Of a stretch of 64,000 bases of DNA, positions 34,714 through 43,959 are shown piece by piece. The notes under the pieces are model-generated. The model was not told where the DNA came from. It worked only from the letters and a program-made list of their open reading frames with translations, and ran no database searches. The translations under genes were made by a program, and so were the position numbers. The first letter of the stretch is position 1; each line of letters opens with the position of its first letter. This DNA is from Caryophanon tenue (GTDB lineage Bacteria; Bacillota; Bacilli; Bacillales_A; Planococcaceae), in NCBI RefSeq assembly GCF_001700315.1, contig NZ_MASJ01000014.1:1-64000 (forward strand), in the 5' to 3' direction.

Positions 34714-35916
34714 TTGAGAAGGTGGCTTATTTATGACAACAAAACACCCATTACAGTACTAAGTGGTTACTTAGGTGCTGGAAAAACAACATTATTAAAC
34801 GCATTGCTACAAAATCGCGATGGTCGACGCTTAGCTATTATTGTGAATGATATGAGTGAAATTAATATTGATGCACAATTAATTGCGAATAGTGGCTTTA
34901 TGCGTACTGAAGAATCTTTTATAGAACTTACGAACGGCTGCATTTGCTGTACATTACGTGAAGACTTACTACTAGGTGTTCATTCCCTTCTTGAACGCGG
35001 TACACTTGATGGCATTATTATTGAATCGACAGGCATTTCTGAGCCATTACCGGTTGCGCAAACGTTAACAATTGAAGATGACACGCTCCCCGTCTCAATA
35101 ACTGAACGTAGCTATGTCGATGCAATGATTACAGTCGTTGATGCTGCACGTTTTATGGAAGATTATGAAAGTGGTGAAACACTGCTAGAACGTGCACAAA
35201 CGGACGATGAACATGATGTACGTGATGTGTCAGATTTACTCATTGACCAAATTGAATTTGCAAATATTTTAATTGTATCAAAATGTGATGCCGTTCCCCG
35301 TGACTACGCAGAGGCACTAAAAGCACTTTTACATACGTTAAACCCTGATGCTGAAATTCATGAAGCTTCTTATGGGCAAGTGCCGATTGAAACATTGCTT
35401 AATCGACATGTATTTGATTTTGAAAAGGCCAGTATGAGCGCAGGTTGGTTAAAAGAATTAAATAATGAACATGTTCCTGAAACAGAAGAATACGGTATTA
35501 GTTCCTTTGTTTATCGTCGTCAGCGCCCCTTTCACCCACAGCGTTGGTACGATTGGTTAACGGCATTTCCAGGTGAAATCACACGTGCGAAAGGATTTTT
35601 CTGGCTTGCTGGACGTGATTTAGCTGGATTATTATCGCAAGCGGGTCCTTCGCTGCAATTTCAAGCGGCTGGTCAATGGGTAGCTGATTTACCAAAGCGC
35701 CAACAAGAAATGGCATTTGCACAAGATAGTAGCTTACGCCAACGATGGCATGCGCAATATGGGGACAAAGGAAATGAGCTCGTTTTTATCGGTATTGATA
35801 TGGATCAGCATGCTATTTGTGCAGCTCTTGATGCCTGTCTACTCACAGATGAAGAATTAAGCCAAGATTGGGCAACATTCGATGACCCGCTCCCACCATT
35901 TGTAGCGGCACAATAA
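34714..35916 (+). CDS. zagA: COG0523 metal-chaperone GTPase (ZagA/YciC-like), start region frameshifted
   Basis: The P-loop [15 protein letters not shown], the CxCC metal site ([11 protein letters not shown]) and the GTPase motifs ([17 protein letters not shown]) define the COG0523 family; the C-terminal CobW domain has [12 protein letters not shown]. Bacillus ZagA is Zur-repressed and supports folate synthesis by delivering zinc. The expected start, ATG 34733 with GAGAAGGTGG upstream, reads MTTK and then hits a stop after nine codons, because the A-tract at 34739-34742 is one base short. The intact frame runs back to a TTG at 34714 without a proper SD. Either a real one-base loss or a homopolymer error. 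Confidence 0.85.
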   Translation: MRRWLIYDNKTPITVLSGYLGAGKTTLLNALLQNRDGRRLAIIVNDMSEINIDAQLIANSGFMRTEESFIELTNGCICCTLREDLLLGVHSLLERGTLDGIIIESTGISEPLPVAQTLTIEDDTLPVSITERSYVDAMITVVDAARFMEDYESGETLLERAQTDDEHDVRDVSDLLIDQIEFANILIVSKCDAVPRDYAEALKALLHTLNPDAEIHEASYGQVPIETLLNRHVFDFEKASMSAGWLKELNNEHVPETEEYGISSFVYRRQRPFHPQRWYDWLTAFPGEITRAKGFFWLAGRDLAGLLSQAGPSLQFQAAGQWVADLPKRQQEMAFAQDSSLRQRWHAQYGDKGNELVFIGIDMDQHAICAALDACLLTDEELSQDWATFDDPLPPFVAAQ

Positions 35917-35989
35917 ATTGTATTTTCGCATAATAAATCCATGCCATTTCTCTAAAAATCGTCGTATAATAGAGACGAGGTGATGTGTT

Positions 35990-36499
35990 ATGCAAAAACA
36001 TATAGCTTGGTCATTCAAAAAAAAGTGGTGGCAATGGCTTTTTAATAGTCTCGGTATCACATCTGTAGCACTTGCTGTTTTATATATACTTGTTCATTGG
36101 TCAACGTTACCAATAGCAGTTCCAGTTCACTTTAATACCATTGGAGAGTTCGATGGATATGGCTCGCGCTATGCCCTTTTTCTAATCCCGACAATTGCTG
36201 CGGCATTATACGGACTTTTTCATTATTTAGAAACGACACCAACAATTTATCGCTTTATGACAATGGAAGATGAAGTGCCCGCTAAGTTAGCAGACGTCAT
36301 TCAATATGTCGTACACATTATTAAAAATACGACGATGCTATTGCTTAGCTATACAACGATTTCATTAATGATGAGTGCGCTGAAAAATACATCTAGTATT
36401 AATATGTGGGTGTTTGGTACATTACTTGGCTTTATTTTACTTCCGTCCATCATTGGCGCAATTTATTTAATACGTATGCAATTAAAAGCCTCCGAATAA
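35990..36499 (+). CDS. DUF1648-domain membrane protein, second copy
   Basis: 169 residues, start at ATG 35990 with GAGGTG upstream. Four membrane helices. The signature VPVHFNTIGEFDGYGSRYALFLIP follows the first helix, matching the protein at 23919. Its N-terminus is basic and Trp-rich (FKKKWWQWLF). Function unknown. Confidence 0.82.
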   Translation: MQKHIAWSFKKKWWQWLFNSLGITSVALAVLYILVHWSTLPIAVPVHFNTIGEFDGYGSRYALFLIPTIAAALYGLFHYLETTPTIYRFMTMEDEVPAKLADVIQYVVHIIKNTTMLLLSYTTISLMMSALKNTSSINMWVFGTLLGFILLPSIIGAIYLIRMQLKASE

Positions 36500-36634
36500 A
36501 AGAACATGGGACATAACGTAATTGTTGAGAAGATTTTGCATCGTATATTACATGTTCTGCTAACAACTATTTCTATCATGCATCCAACAATATATTAGAG
36601 AAACGCGTCCGCTATGTGCAGGAGCACCAAAAAC

Positions 36635-36678
36635 AAAAAATATCCTTCAGCAGTTGCCGTTGCTGAAGGATATTTTTT
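36635..36678. terminator. convergent terminator (ATCCTTCAGC hairpin family)
   Basis: AATATCCTTCAGCA / TGCTGAAGGATATT extended by A/T pairs, 8-base loop GTTGCCGT, T-tail. The loop is close to the complement of the loop in the 52117 and 61489 copies, so this copy is inverted. Confidence 0.92.
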
Positions 36679-36699
36679 GTCTCTCTCATTTTCGTCTTA

Positions 36700-37818
36700 T
36701 TACTTTGGCATCGCAATCCGTTCATCTAACCAGTAATTAATTTGTTGTTCATCCCCATACGCAATCACACCACAATCTGGCGCAATATACGTGATTACCG
36801 TTGAACCAATTGCGTACGTATCTTCAATGATAACGACATTTGTATAACGTTTTCCTGCAAGTGTGATCGTTGCATCCGTATCAAGTATACGCTGACGTGA
36901 TGCAAATAAATACTGTTCTGGGTTCGTCTTAAATAACGGGCGTGTATCATATTTCGTACCGAGTGTGAATGGCTTAGCTGCATGTGTCATGACATCCCCA
37001 GCTTCAATATCACCTACCCAGCGGCTTGCACTATTAATATAGATAAAATCAAAAGTTTGATTTGGCTGTAATTCATCTAAAAATTGCCACGTATCTATCG
37101 TTTCCTCACTACCTAATTGTCGTGTCTTAAACTGCATACGGTAACGACTTGTCTCATCTTCATAATAATATTTAAATGCTGGATTTGCCGCGTAATCCCC
37201 ACTCTTTAATGACATCGCACGCGCTAAAAATGCTGAAAAATGTGCACGTGTTAACAATTGATTTGGTTTAAATGCATAAGTTGTTTGGTCGGCTTTTACA
37301 GTTGGAAACCCTTGCGCAACATTATTCATCGTTACCAGTTGAATGACGTTATAAAATGGATGAGTTGTTGGCACATCTTGGTACACTTGCTCGTTTCCTC
37401 GAATAGCCTTCAACGAAAAGCCACTTGCTAATAATTTCGCCATAAAGGCACGTGAAATACTTGATTCCGGTTTAAAATAAGTTGCTTTACTAAATAACCC
37501 TGCTGTATAACCAGCTGCAATCTCTATATAGTACGGGTGTGTTATCGGTACATCTACGTATCCTGGATTTTTAATATTCGTTGTCGGTAAATCTAACGCG
37601 CGTACAAGCATTGCGGCGATATGCTTTTTAGCAATCGGATTATTTGGCTGAAATGTGCCATCTGAATAGCCACTGATTACACCATCTGCTGCTAATGCTT
37701 CAATTTCAATTGATAAGGAATGGCTTGCTGGGACATCACTAAATGTTTTGGCACTGGTCGGTTGGCTCATTAATAACACGAGGAAAGCGGTTAAACAAAA
37801 TATTGTCATCTTTTTCAT
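36700..37818 (-). CDS. SLH-domain surface protein
   Basis: 372 residues from ATG 37818 with AAAGGAGTG upstream. Signal peptide (MKKMTIFCLTAFLVLLMSQP, cleavage near TSA), three SLH repeats to about residue 200 (FSDVPASHSLSIEIEAL, ISGYSDGTFQPNNPIAK, LTRAHFSAFLARAMSL), then a unique beta-rich C-terminal domain (residues about 215-372) with KYDTRPLF and TYIAPDCGVIAYG. It should be bound to the cell wall. The role of the C-terminal domain is not known. Confidence 0.88.
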   Translation of the reverse strand: MKKMTIFCLTAFLVLLMSQPTSAKTFSDVPASHSLSIEIEALAADGVISGYSDGTFQPNNPIAKKHIAAMLVRALDLPTTNIKNPGYVDVPITHPYYIEIAAGYTAGLFSKATYFKPESSISRAFMAKLLASGFSLKAIRGNEQVYQDVPTTHPFYNVIQLVTMNNVAQGFPTVKADQTTYAFKPNQLLTRAHFSAFLARAMSLKSGDYAANPAFKYYYEDETSRYRMQFKTRQLGSEETIDTWQFLDELQPNQTFDFIYINSASRWVGDIEAGDVMTHAAKPFTLGTKYDTRPLFKTNPEQYLFASRQRILDTDATITLAGKRYTNVVIIEDTYAIGSTVITYIAPDCGVIAYGDEQQINYWLDERIAMPK

Positions 37819-37923
37819 ACATTCACTCCTTTATTATTAGTACTTTTATTTCACTAGAAATAAGAACATTCTGATAATAAAGTATAAAGATAGGACTTTT
37901 GACATTTATTTATGTACAAAATG

Positions 37924-37961
37924 AAAAAAACACGTTAAGGGTATTTACCCTTAACGTGTTT
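37924..37961 (-). terminator. terminator after the cold-shock gene
   Basis: AAACACGTTAAGGGTA / TACCCTTAACGTGTTT; the minus-strand reading continues into a T-run. Confidence 0.9.
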
Positions 37962-37972
37962 GGAATGTAAAA

Positions 37973-38173
37973 TTAAAGTTTTACGATGTTAGAAGCTTGA
38001 GGACCACGAGCGCCTTGTTCGATTTCGAACTCAACTTTTTGGCCTTCTTCTAAAGTTTTGAAACCGTCGCCTTGAATTGCTGAGAAGTGTGCGAATACGT
38101 CTGCTCCGCCTTCAACTTCGATGAAACCGAAACCTTTTTCTGCGTTAAACCATTTTACTGTACCTTGTGTCAT
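37973..38173 (-). CDS. csp: cold-shock protein (CspA/CspB family)
   Basis: 66 residues with TTTGGAGGTCATC before ATG 38173. Complete CSD with RNP1 KGFGFIEV and RNP2 VFAHFSAIQ, as in Bacillus CspB/CspD (about 66 residues). It binds single-stranded RNA and DNA and acts as an RNA chaperone. The gene has an approximately 147-base leader, described separately. Confidence 0.96.
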   Translation of the reverse strand: MTQGTVKWFNAEKGFGFIEVEGGADVFAHFSAIQGDGFKTLEEGQKVEFEIEQGARGPQASNIVKL

Positions 38174-38227
38174 GAGTGATGACCTCCAAATAAATTATTA
38201 AATAATAGGCTTTCCTCGTGTTGAAAC

Positions 38228-38290
38228 AAAAAAAGCTAACTATTACAAAATGTATCGAAAGATTACCGATTACGCTTTGTAATAGTTAAC
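38228..38290 (-). promoter_or_regulatory. terminator-like hairpin within the csp leader
   Basis: TAACTATTACAAA and TTTGTAATAGTTA form a 13-14 bp stem (38236-38249 with 38276-38289), followed on the minus strand by seven T residues. It lies downstream of the csp promoter and 55 bases before the start codon. It may work as a transcription attenuator or temperature-responsive switch. A role as terminator of the upstream ECF operon is also possible. Confidence 0.6.
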
Positions 38291-38327
38291 TTCTTCAATC
38301 TTGTATGCCGTTCTTATTATTTCCTTA

Positions 38328-38356
38328 ATTATATAAGAAAATATCGCAATTGGCAA
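38328..38356 (-). promoter_or_regulatory. sigma-A promoter of csp
   Basis: On the minus strand TTGCCA (38356-38351), 17-base spacer, TATAAT (38333-38328). Transcription would start near 38321, giving a 5' leader of about 147 bases. Confidence 0.75.
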
Positions 38357-38457
38357 GGGTTTTATGAAAAAAATTATCAAACGAGCATATTTTCTCTTTA
38401 ATGCATGTATATGTTACAAAGTGCACTTGAGGAAAATCGCAATTTCCCTCAAGATTA

Positions 38458-39150
38458 CTATTCGAATAAACCAAATTTCGTTTTAATACGTTGTAACTTC
38501 TCTGTAATCGGTTTATACAAGACGAGTAAAAACACGAGGTTCGAGACAATATAAATCCCTGTAAATGGTAAAGCTGTAATTAATGCCGCGACAAAAGCCT
38601 CCCACTGAAATAAACCAGTTGCTGACATCGCCGTCCAAATATCCATACCTGCTGAGAAAAAGATGCCCGCAAAAATTGAGAATAACACAAGTGCCCACCA
38701 TTTATGCATGATGCCTGTTTTCCCTAATAAACCTGCAATATAGCCTATTAAGCCCCATGTTAGCATTTGAAACGGGGTCCACGGACCTTGCCCAAAATAC
38801 ATATTCGATGCAAACGCCGTTAATGCGCCTGTTAAAAAACCCGCTTCTGCACCAAGCGCAAAACCTGTAATCGCGGTAAGTGCGGTTACAGGTTTAAACC
38901 CTGGTAACATCATAAACAATACCCGACCCGCAATGGAGATTGCTGACATAACCGCAATTACAACAAGCTCTCTTGCATTTGGCTTTTTACGCTCAAGCCG
39001 TATAAAAAAAGGGACGAATGCGACAACGAGAATGGCGAAAGATAACACATAATATTGTCGGTCGCCTAAAACACGTAGGCCGATCCATAATAATAGCGGC
39101 ACGCCGATGCAAAGAAGAATGACTGAAAAGATACGATGCTTTGTTAACAT
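38458..39150 (-). CDS. ECF transporter S component, probable cobalamin (CbrT-like)
   Basis: 230 residues, start overlapping the end of the ATPase gene by seven bases. Two N-terminal helices, a basic segment (RLERKKPNARELV), then a six-helix S-component core: AVMSAISIAGRVLFMMLPGFKPVTALTAITGFALGAEAGFLTGALTAF and FGQGPWTPFQMLTWGLIGYIAGLLG. Membrane-embedded substrate-binding subunit. Assignment to cobalamin rests on its operon (cobalamin riboswitch, transcobalamin-like proteins), not on a substrate motif; the order S, fused ATPase, T resembles predicted CbrTUV systems. Confidence 0.85.
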   Translation of the reverse strand: MLTKHRIFSVILLCIGVPLLLWIGLRVLGDRQYYVLSFAILVVAFVPFFIRLERKKPNARELVVIAVMSAISIAGRVLFMMLPGFKPVTALTAITGFALGAEAGFLTGALTAFASNMYFGQGPWTPFQMLTWGLIGYIAGLLGKTGIMHKWWALVLFSIFAGIFFSAGMDIWTAMSATGLFQWEAFVAALITALPFTGIYIVSNLVFLLVLYKPITEKLQRIKTKFGLFE

Positions 39151-40760
39151 CTGCTCATCACATCCTCAAATGTAATGGCATTTTCAAGATGCGGATACGT
39201 TAAGCGATGTGCTGCCGTCGTGTAAAAGCGATTGCTCGCAAAAAATGGACGTGGCGCCTGTATTGCCAATAGTTGACCATCAAAGAACATTGCACAACGT
39301 TCGCTAACAGCTGCACAAAACTCTAAATCGTGACTAACGAGCACAATTGTTTGTCCTTGCTGCTGAAGCTCCTTTAGTAGCACTATCAGCTCTTTTTTCA
39401 TGTGTGGGTCTAACCCTTTTGTTGGCTCATCTAGTAATAAAATTTTTGGTGCATGCGTTAAAATTTTAATCAAGGCAATTTTTTGTTGTTCACCACCGCT
39501 ACAATCATACGGGTGGCGCTGTAAACAATGTTGTATTGAAAAGCGCTCGATATATTGCTGAATGCGCGCATGTTTATCCGCTCCGATGCCGTCAAACAGC
39601 TCTTGTTGCACGGTTTTATGTAAAAATAATGTCCGTGGGTTTTGTGGTAAAATCCCAAACCATGTCGTGTACAACTCATTTGCTTTGTAGCTTGTCAGCT
39701 TCTTCCCAGCAAGTTTAACCGTGCCACGTTGCGGTATGAGTAAATGGCTAATGCATTTAAGCGCTGTGGATTTACCAGAACCATTACTACCTACAATCGC
39801 TAGTAATTCACCTTCATAAATCGTACAGCTAAAATTACGCACAATAAATGGTGCTTGTGGTGTGTAACGAAAACTCAGCTCATGTGCTTCGACTAATGGG
39901 TTTCGCGTTGGTAATGTTTGTTCGTTAAATCGTGTTGTATCCGTAATCTGTGTACGCACCCATCGTTGTCCTTGTTGAATTGTTAGTGGAATATTTTGAC
40001 GTTGTCGAGACATCGCCACACGTGCAGCAATCGGCAATGATTCATACAAACGCGATTGTGGCGTCACCGCTTCAGCAAGTGCTTGCGGTGTACCGTCGTA
40101 GAGCTGTTTGCCTTCTTCTAATACGACAATCCGATCACTTAATGGTAATACCTCTTCTAAACGATGTTCAACAATAATCACGGTTAAACCAAGCTCTTGT
40201 TGCAGCTGCTTAATTGTATGTAAAAATGATTTTGCCGCAATCGGGTCAAGTTGTGCAGTCGGTTCATCTAATAGTAGAACAGTTGGGTGCATTGCTAAAA
40301 TAGCGGCTACGTTGACGAGTTGTTTTTGTCCACCTGATAAATGCATCGTCTCTTCGTGAAAATAGCGATGAATGCCGAAATAATGCGCAACTTCTGCTAC
40401 TCGCTTACGAATTTCTTGTTGTGTACAGCCAATGTTTTCTAAACCGAATGCCAGTTCATGCCATACACGGTCTGTAACAATTTGTGTTTCAGGGCTTTGG
40501 TGTACAAAACCGAGCATTGTCGCGGACTGTTGCGGTGTTAATGTCTGTAATGATTGCCCATCAATTGTAATCACACCGCTTTGTGTACCATGAGGCGTGA
40601 GCTCCGGTTTTAAACATTTTAATAATGTTGTTTTACCACTACCTGATGCGCCAACAATTGTTAACCATTGCCCTGGCTCCACCGTAAAATGAATGTTTTG
40701 TAAAAGAGGTTGCTCGTTTGGGTAACAAAATGTTACTTGCTGACATTGTATATGTGCCAT
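39144..40760 (-). CDS. ECF transporter fused ATPase (A-A')
   Basis: 538 residues from ATG 40760, inside the end of the T gene. Two ABC ATPase domains in one chain. First: GASGSGKTTLLKCL, Q-loop FVHQSP, LSGGQKQL, LLLDEPTAQLDP. Second: GSNGSGKSTALKC, LPQNPR, CSGGEQQK, LLLDEPTKGLDP. This replaces the usual separate EcfA and EcfA' subunits, as in the Bacillus YkoD type. It energises substrate release from the S component. Confidence 0.93.
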   Translation of the reverse strand: MAHIQCQQVTFCYPNEQPLLQNIHFTVEPGQWLTIVGASGSGKTTLLKCLKPELTPHGTQSGVITIDGQSLQTLTPQQSATMLGFVHQSPETQIVTDRVWHELAFGLENIGCTQQEIRKRVAEVAHYFGIHRYFHEETMHLSGGQKQLVNVAAILAMHPTVLLLDEPTAQLDPIAAKSFLHTIKQLQQELGLTVIIVEHRLEEVLPLSDRIVVLEEGKQLYDGTPQALAEAVTPQSRLYESLPIAARVAMSRQRQNIPLTIQQGQRWVRTQITDTTRFNEQTLPTRNPLVEAHELSFRYTPQAPFIVRNFSCTIYEGELLAIVGSNGSGKSTALKCISHLLIPQRGTVKLAGKKLTSYKANELYTTWFGILPQNPRTLFLHKTVQQELFDGIGADKHARIQQYIERFSIQHCLQRHPYDCSGGEQQKIALIKILTHAPKILLLDEPTKGLDPHMKKELIVLLKELQQQGQTIVLVSHDLEFCAAVSERCAMFFDGQLLAIQAPRPFFASNRFYTTAAHRLTYPHLENAITFEDVMSRC

Positions 40761-41614
40761 TGCTTTTGAAAACGTCCTTCCTGCCAAGCTGGGATAAAAA
40801 AGAATAGTGCATAGCCGCTATACAGTATGAGATGCAGCGGTGCAACTTGCATCGTTGAAAACGTTGGATAATACGCATAATAGGTACTATCCATCAGTGT
40901 CATGATGACTAATAAGCCAATAAATGTGCCAAGTGCATAAAGGGCTGCGCGGTCTTGTGACGTCATCGTATAAATCGAAAACGTCGTACGCTTTTGATCC
41001 CCATATCCACGCGCGCGCATCGCATCTGCGCCTTCAATCGCCTGCTCTAATGCCCACGTAATCATCATCGATAATATACGAAATGCTAAGCGCAGCCTAC
41101 GAATATACGACCCTTGTGCTACATCTTGCCCAATCGCGCGCTGTGCTGCAATCATTTGTAAAAGCTGCATTTTAAATAATGGTACAAAACGTAGTGTCAT
41201 CGATAATAACAGGGCAAATGTCGGTGAGCCTTTACTACATAAATAGTAAAATGCATCACTGGTCATTGTAAGTTGAAAAATTTGACACCATAGCATCATC
41301 GTTGCAAGCAAGGTGCCAATCGCAAAACCATACGCAATCGCTTCAAGTGTGATGGCATTACTATTCACATATAAAATAGGGTGCTCTCCGTTATGACTGA
41401 ACATCGGATTAATGACCGCAGACAATAAAATCACTGGTACTATCCAGTATAATTGCTTCCAAGCTGTCTTCCCCTTTATGCGACACAATAATGTAAACGC
41501 CGCAACAAAACTAATTACAAGTAACACAGGATGCATAAAAAACATCGTACATGCGAGTAGCACAACAAAGAAGCTACATAGTACAAAGGGGTGATAAGTA
41601 CTTAATTCGCTCAT
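40733..41614 (-). CDS. ECF transporter T component (EcfT/CbrV-like)
   Basis: 293 residues with five or six membrane helices. EcfT features: LLLSMTLRFVPLFKMQLLQMIAAQRA and the coupling motif AIEGADAMRARGYG, which contacts the ATPases. Its start overlaps the stop of the DUF4430 lipoprotein gene (ATGA), and its end overlaps the ATPase start, so these genes are translated together. Confidence 0.93.
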   Translation of the reverse strand: MSELSTYHPFVLCSFFVVLLACTMFFMHPVLLVISFVAAFTLLCRIKGKTAWKQLYWIVPVILLSAVINPMFSHNGEHPILYVNSNAITLEAIAYGFAIGTLLATMMLWCQIFQLTMTSDAFYYLCSKGSPTFALLLSMTLRFVPLFKMQLLQMIAAQRAIGQDVAQGSYIRRLRLAFRILSMMITWALEQAIEGADAMRARGYGDQKRTTFSIYTMTSQDRAALYALGTFIGLLVIMTLMDSTYYAYYPTFSTMQVAPLHLILYSGYALFFFIPAWQEGRFQKQWHIYNVSK

Positions 41615-42435
41615 AACTCCACCCCATCTAGGTCACGGCCTAAATCAACCGTATAGCGCCAGCGAATCACATCACCAGGCTTGACTTCATACTGGCTCGC
41701 TCCAACATTAGGTGCGACACCATTTACTTGATATACCCAACCGCTTAAATTGCCGGCGCTGAATTCATATAAATGATGAATGCCTTCAATGTAAACCGAA
41801 TCGTATATATTTTCATCTGCTCCTTGAACTTCCATATGAATCTTAAATTCACGTACAGCTCGTTGTAAAATATCAAAAACGGTTTCACCGTCGCGCACAA
41901 TTTCATATTGGGTTGGCGCTAAAATAACACCGTCTTTTGGCACATATTGTTCGCTCTGTAACGCACGCTGTAATTTGTCATAATGTGCCGCGTCTAATAA
42001 TGTTTTCGCATCAATTGAAATTGTTACCGTATTGGTCGTCTTCTCCGGCATGTTCGGCTTTGTATTCGGCACGACTGCGTCCGGTTGTGATTGTTGCGAT
42101 GTTGCTGGTGGTGTTTCTGTCGGTTGCTCCTGCTGTCCAACTTGTTGCTTCGCTGGTGCTTGAGCTGTTGTTGATTGTACTTCCTCTGTTACAGGTGGCT
42201 GTTTCTCTAACTGAGCTGTTGCGCTCGTTACCGCTGTTTCTTCTTCATTTGCTAAAACGGCTGGTTCACTTTGTGTCACAACCTCTTGTGCCTCTTCTTC
42301 CACTTCAGCTTGTACGGTTGCACGTTGCACACTTTTTTCGGTTTGCTGTTGTTGTTCTTCAAAATGCTCCACTGTTTGAATTTGACAGGCACTTAAAAAA
42401 AGCACTGAAATTATCATCACTAGAATTCGCTTCAT
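41611..42435 (-). CDS. DUF4430 (transcobalamin beta-domain-like) lipoprotein
   Basis: 274 residues. A lipoprotein signal (MKRILVMIISVLFLSAC, lipobox LSAC, acylated Cys17) is followed by a long Gln/Glu/Thr-rich linker (about 18-130). The C-terminal domain (about 135-274) ends with GWVYQVNGVAPNVGASQY and KPGDVIRWRYTVDLG. This is the DUF4430 pattern, related to the C-terminal beta domain of intrinsic factor and transcobalamin. The protein should sit on the outer face of the membrane next to the ECF transporter encoded directly downstream. Inferred role: B12 hand-over. Confidence 0.88.
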   Translation of the reverse strand: MKRILVMIISVLFLSACQIQTVEHFEEQQQQTEKSVQRATVQAEVEEEAQEVVTQSEPAVLANEEETAVTSATAQLEKQPPVTEEVQSTTAQAPAKQQVGQQEQPTETPPATSQQSQPDAVVPNTKPNMPEKTTNTVTISIDAKTLLDAAHYDKLQRALQSEQYVPKDGVILAPTQYEIVRDGETVFDILQRAVREFKIHMEVQGADENIYDSVYIEGIHHLYEFSAGNLSGWVYQVNGVAPNVGASQYEVKPGDVIRWRYTVDLGRDLDGVEL

Positions 42436-42436
42436 A

Positions 42437-43873
42437 CTAGTTCACCACACCAACAAATTGGACAAACATTTTTGCTGCATGTGCACGCGTTGTCGGCTGT
42501 GCCGGCATAAATGTCGGAGCTTTACTCACAATACCGTTATTCGCTAAAAAGGCAATCGCTTGCTGCGTCTCAGCGTGATAGTTTGAAATATCTGTAAATG
42601 TTGGTACACTTTCAGGAATCGATAATGTTGTTTTGTACGTATAAGCACGCGCCATCATAATCGCTAACTGCGCACGTGTAATCGATTTTGCTGGATTAAA
42701 TTGCCCCCCATTATACTGAATGAGGCCCGCTTCGTACGCTTGTTGAATCATTACTTGTGTTTCTTGTGCGTAGCGTTGTATATCGGTAAATACAGGCTGT
42801 TTTGTCGGTGCTGGTAGCTGTAAGGCACGCACTAAAATCGATATCGCTTGAACACGCGTTAATGCTTGGTTTGGACGGAATGTACCGTCTGTATAGCCAT
42901 TCATTAATTGTTGTTGTTGTGCTTGTTGAGCATATGGGTTCACCCAATGATTGACGGTATCTGTAAATGGTCGAACCGTTGTATCATCCGTCATAACATA
43001 TAAGCTTGTTTGTCCTTGTAATGCGCGCTGATATGCGGTATAAGCATAAGCTCCTTGCTCCGTTGCCATACCATTCACTGTGGCATCCGTTTTTAGATGT
43101 TTAAAGCCACCTGTTTTCGCATCGTAAAATGATAGTAATGACGGTATAACCGTATGAAATGGCGCTTGATCAAACGGTAGTTGCAATGCACCTAGTGCAA
43201 CGACAATTTGTGCGTAACTTTCTGAACTCGTAATCGTTCGTAAATCCGCTTCAATATAACGTAATGCATTCGCAATGCTTTGTTGTACATCTAGACGTTC
43301 TTTATACGGTGCAAGCGCCTGTAATGTCATCGCTGTCATATCGATATTATTTTCTTCACCATCTAATGTAAAACTACCTGATGGTAATTGATTCGCTAAA
43401 ATACGTGTCAATAATTGTTCGCGAATTTGTGGGTTTGACGTCAGTGTATATTGCTTACTATCAAGTGCTAATAATGCAAAAACTGGACCATTGACACCTT
43501 GAATCTCCACATTGTCTACATTGCGTAACATTTCATATAAATTATAACCACCAATATTCGCTGGATTTGCGCCAATGGCATTCAGCGCTAAAATAACACG
43601 AGAATATTCCGTATATTTTAATGTGTGGAGTACCCCTTTTTTCTCCGCAACCGTCTTGGCTACATCTTGAATATACGCAGCATAGTACGCATCATTTTCG
43701 TACCCACCACGCGCTAACGCTAAAATAATCCATTCATCCCCGTACTGCGGATTTGGCACAAGTGTTTGCAAGCGCTCAGACATATTTTGCCAAAGTGCGT
43801 CCTGTGCATGTGTTGGCTGTGGCACGAGCATAAAACTAAGCATCATCATTACTACTAAAAATAGTCTTTTCAT
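42437..43873 (-). CDS. SLH-anchored alpha/alpha-toroid protein (intrinsic-factor alpha-domain-like)
   Basis: 478 residues from ATG 43873, five bases after AAAGGTGAG. Signal peptide to about residue 25 (PTHAQ). Residues about 30-290 contain repeated helix pairs with DEWIILALARGGYENDAYY, YSRVILALNAIGANPANIGGYNL, QGVNGPVFALLALDS and NIDMTAMTLQALAPYK, the pattern of the prenyltransferase/terpene-cyclase-like toroid found in the alpha domain of B12 carriers. Three SLH repeats follow (about 305-478). It has no DUF4430 domain. Wall-bound; expected to face secreted or lipoprotein-borne beta domains. Confidence 0.87.
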   Translation of the reverse strand: MKRLFLVVMMMLSFMLVPQPTHAQDALWQNMSERLQTLVPNPQYGDEWIILALARGGYENDAYYAAYIQDVAKTVAEKKGVLHTLKYTEYSRVILALNAIGANPANIGGYNLYEMLRNVDNVEIQGVNGPVFALLALDSKQYTLTSNPQIREQLLTRILANQLPSGSFTLDGEENNIDMTAMTLQALAPYKERLDVQQSIANALRYIEADLRTITSSESYAQIVVALGALQLPFDQAPFHTVIPSLLSFYDAKTGGFKHLKTDATVNGMATEQGAYAYTAYQRALQGQTSLYVMTDDTTVRPFTDTVNHWVNPYAQQAQQQQLMNGYTDGTFRPNQALTRVQAISILVRALQLPAPTKQPVFTDIQRYAQETQVMIQQAYEAGLIQYNGGQFNPAKSITRAQLAIMMARAYTYKTTLSIPESVPTFTDISNYHAETQQAIAFLANNGIVSKAPTFMPAQPTTRAHAAKMFVQFVGVVN

Positions 43874-43959
43874 CGTCACTCACCTTTCCTATACATAATG
43901 GCAAAAGAGCCGGACAGCTACTCAATACATACGTAGCGTCCTGCCCCTTCACGTAGCGA

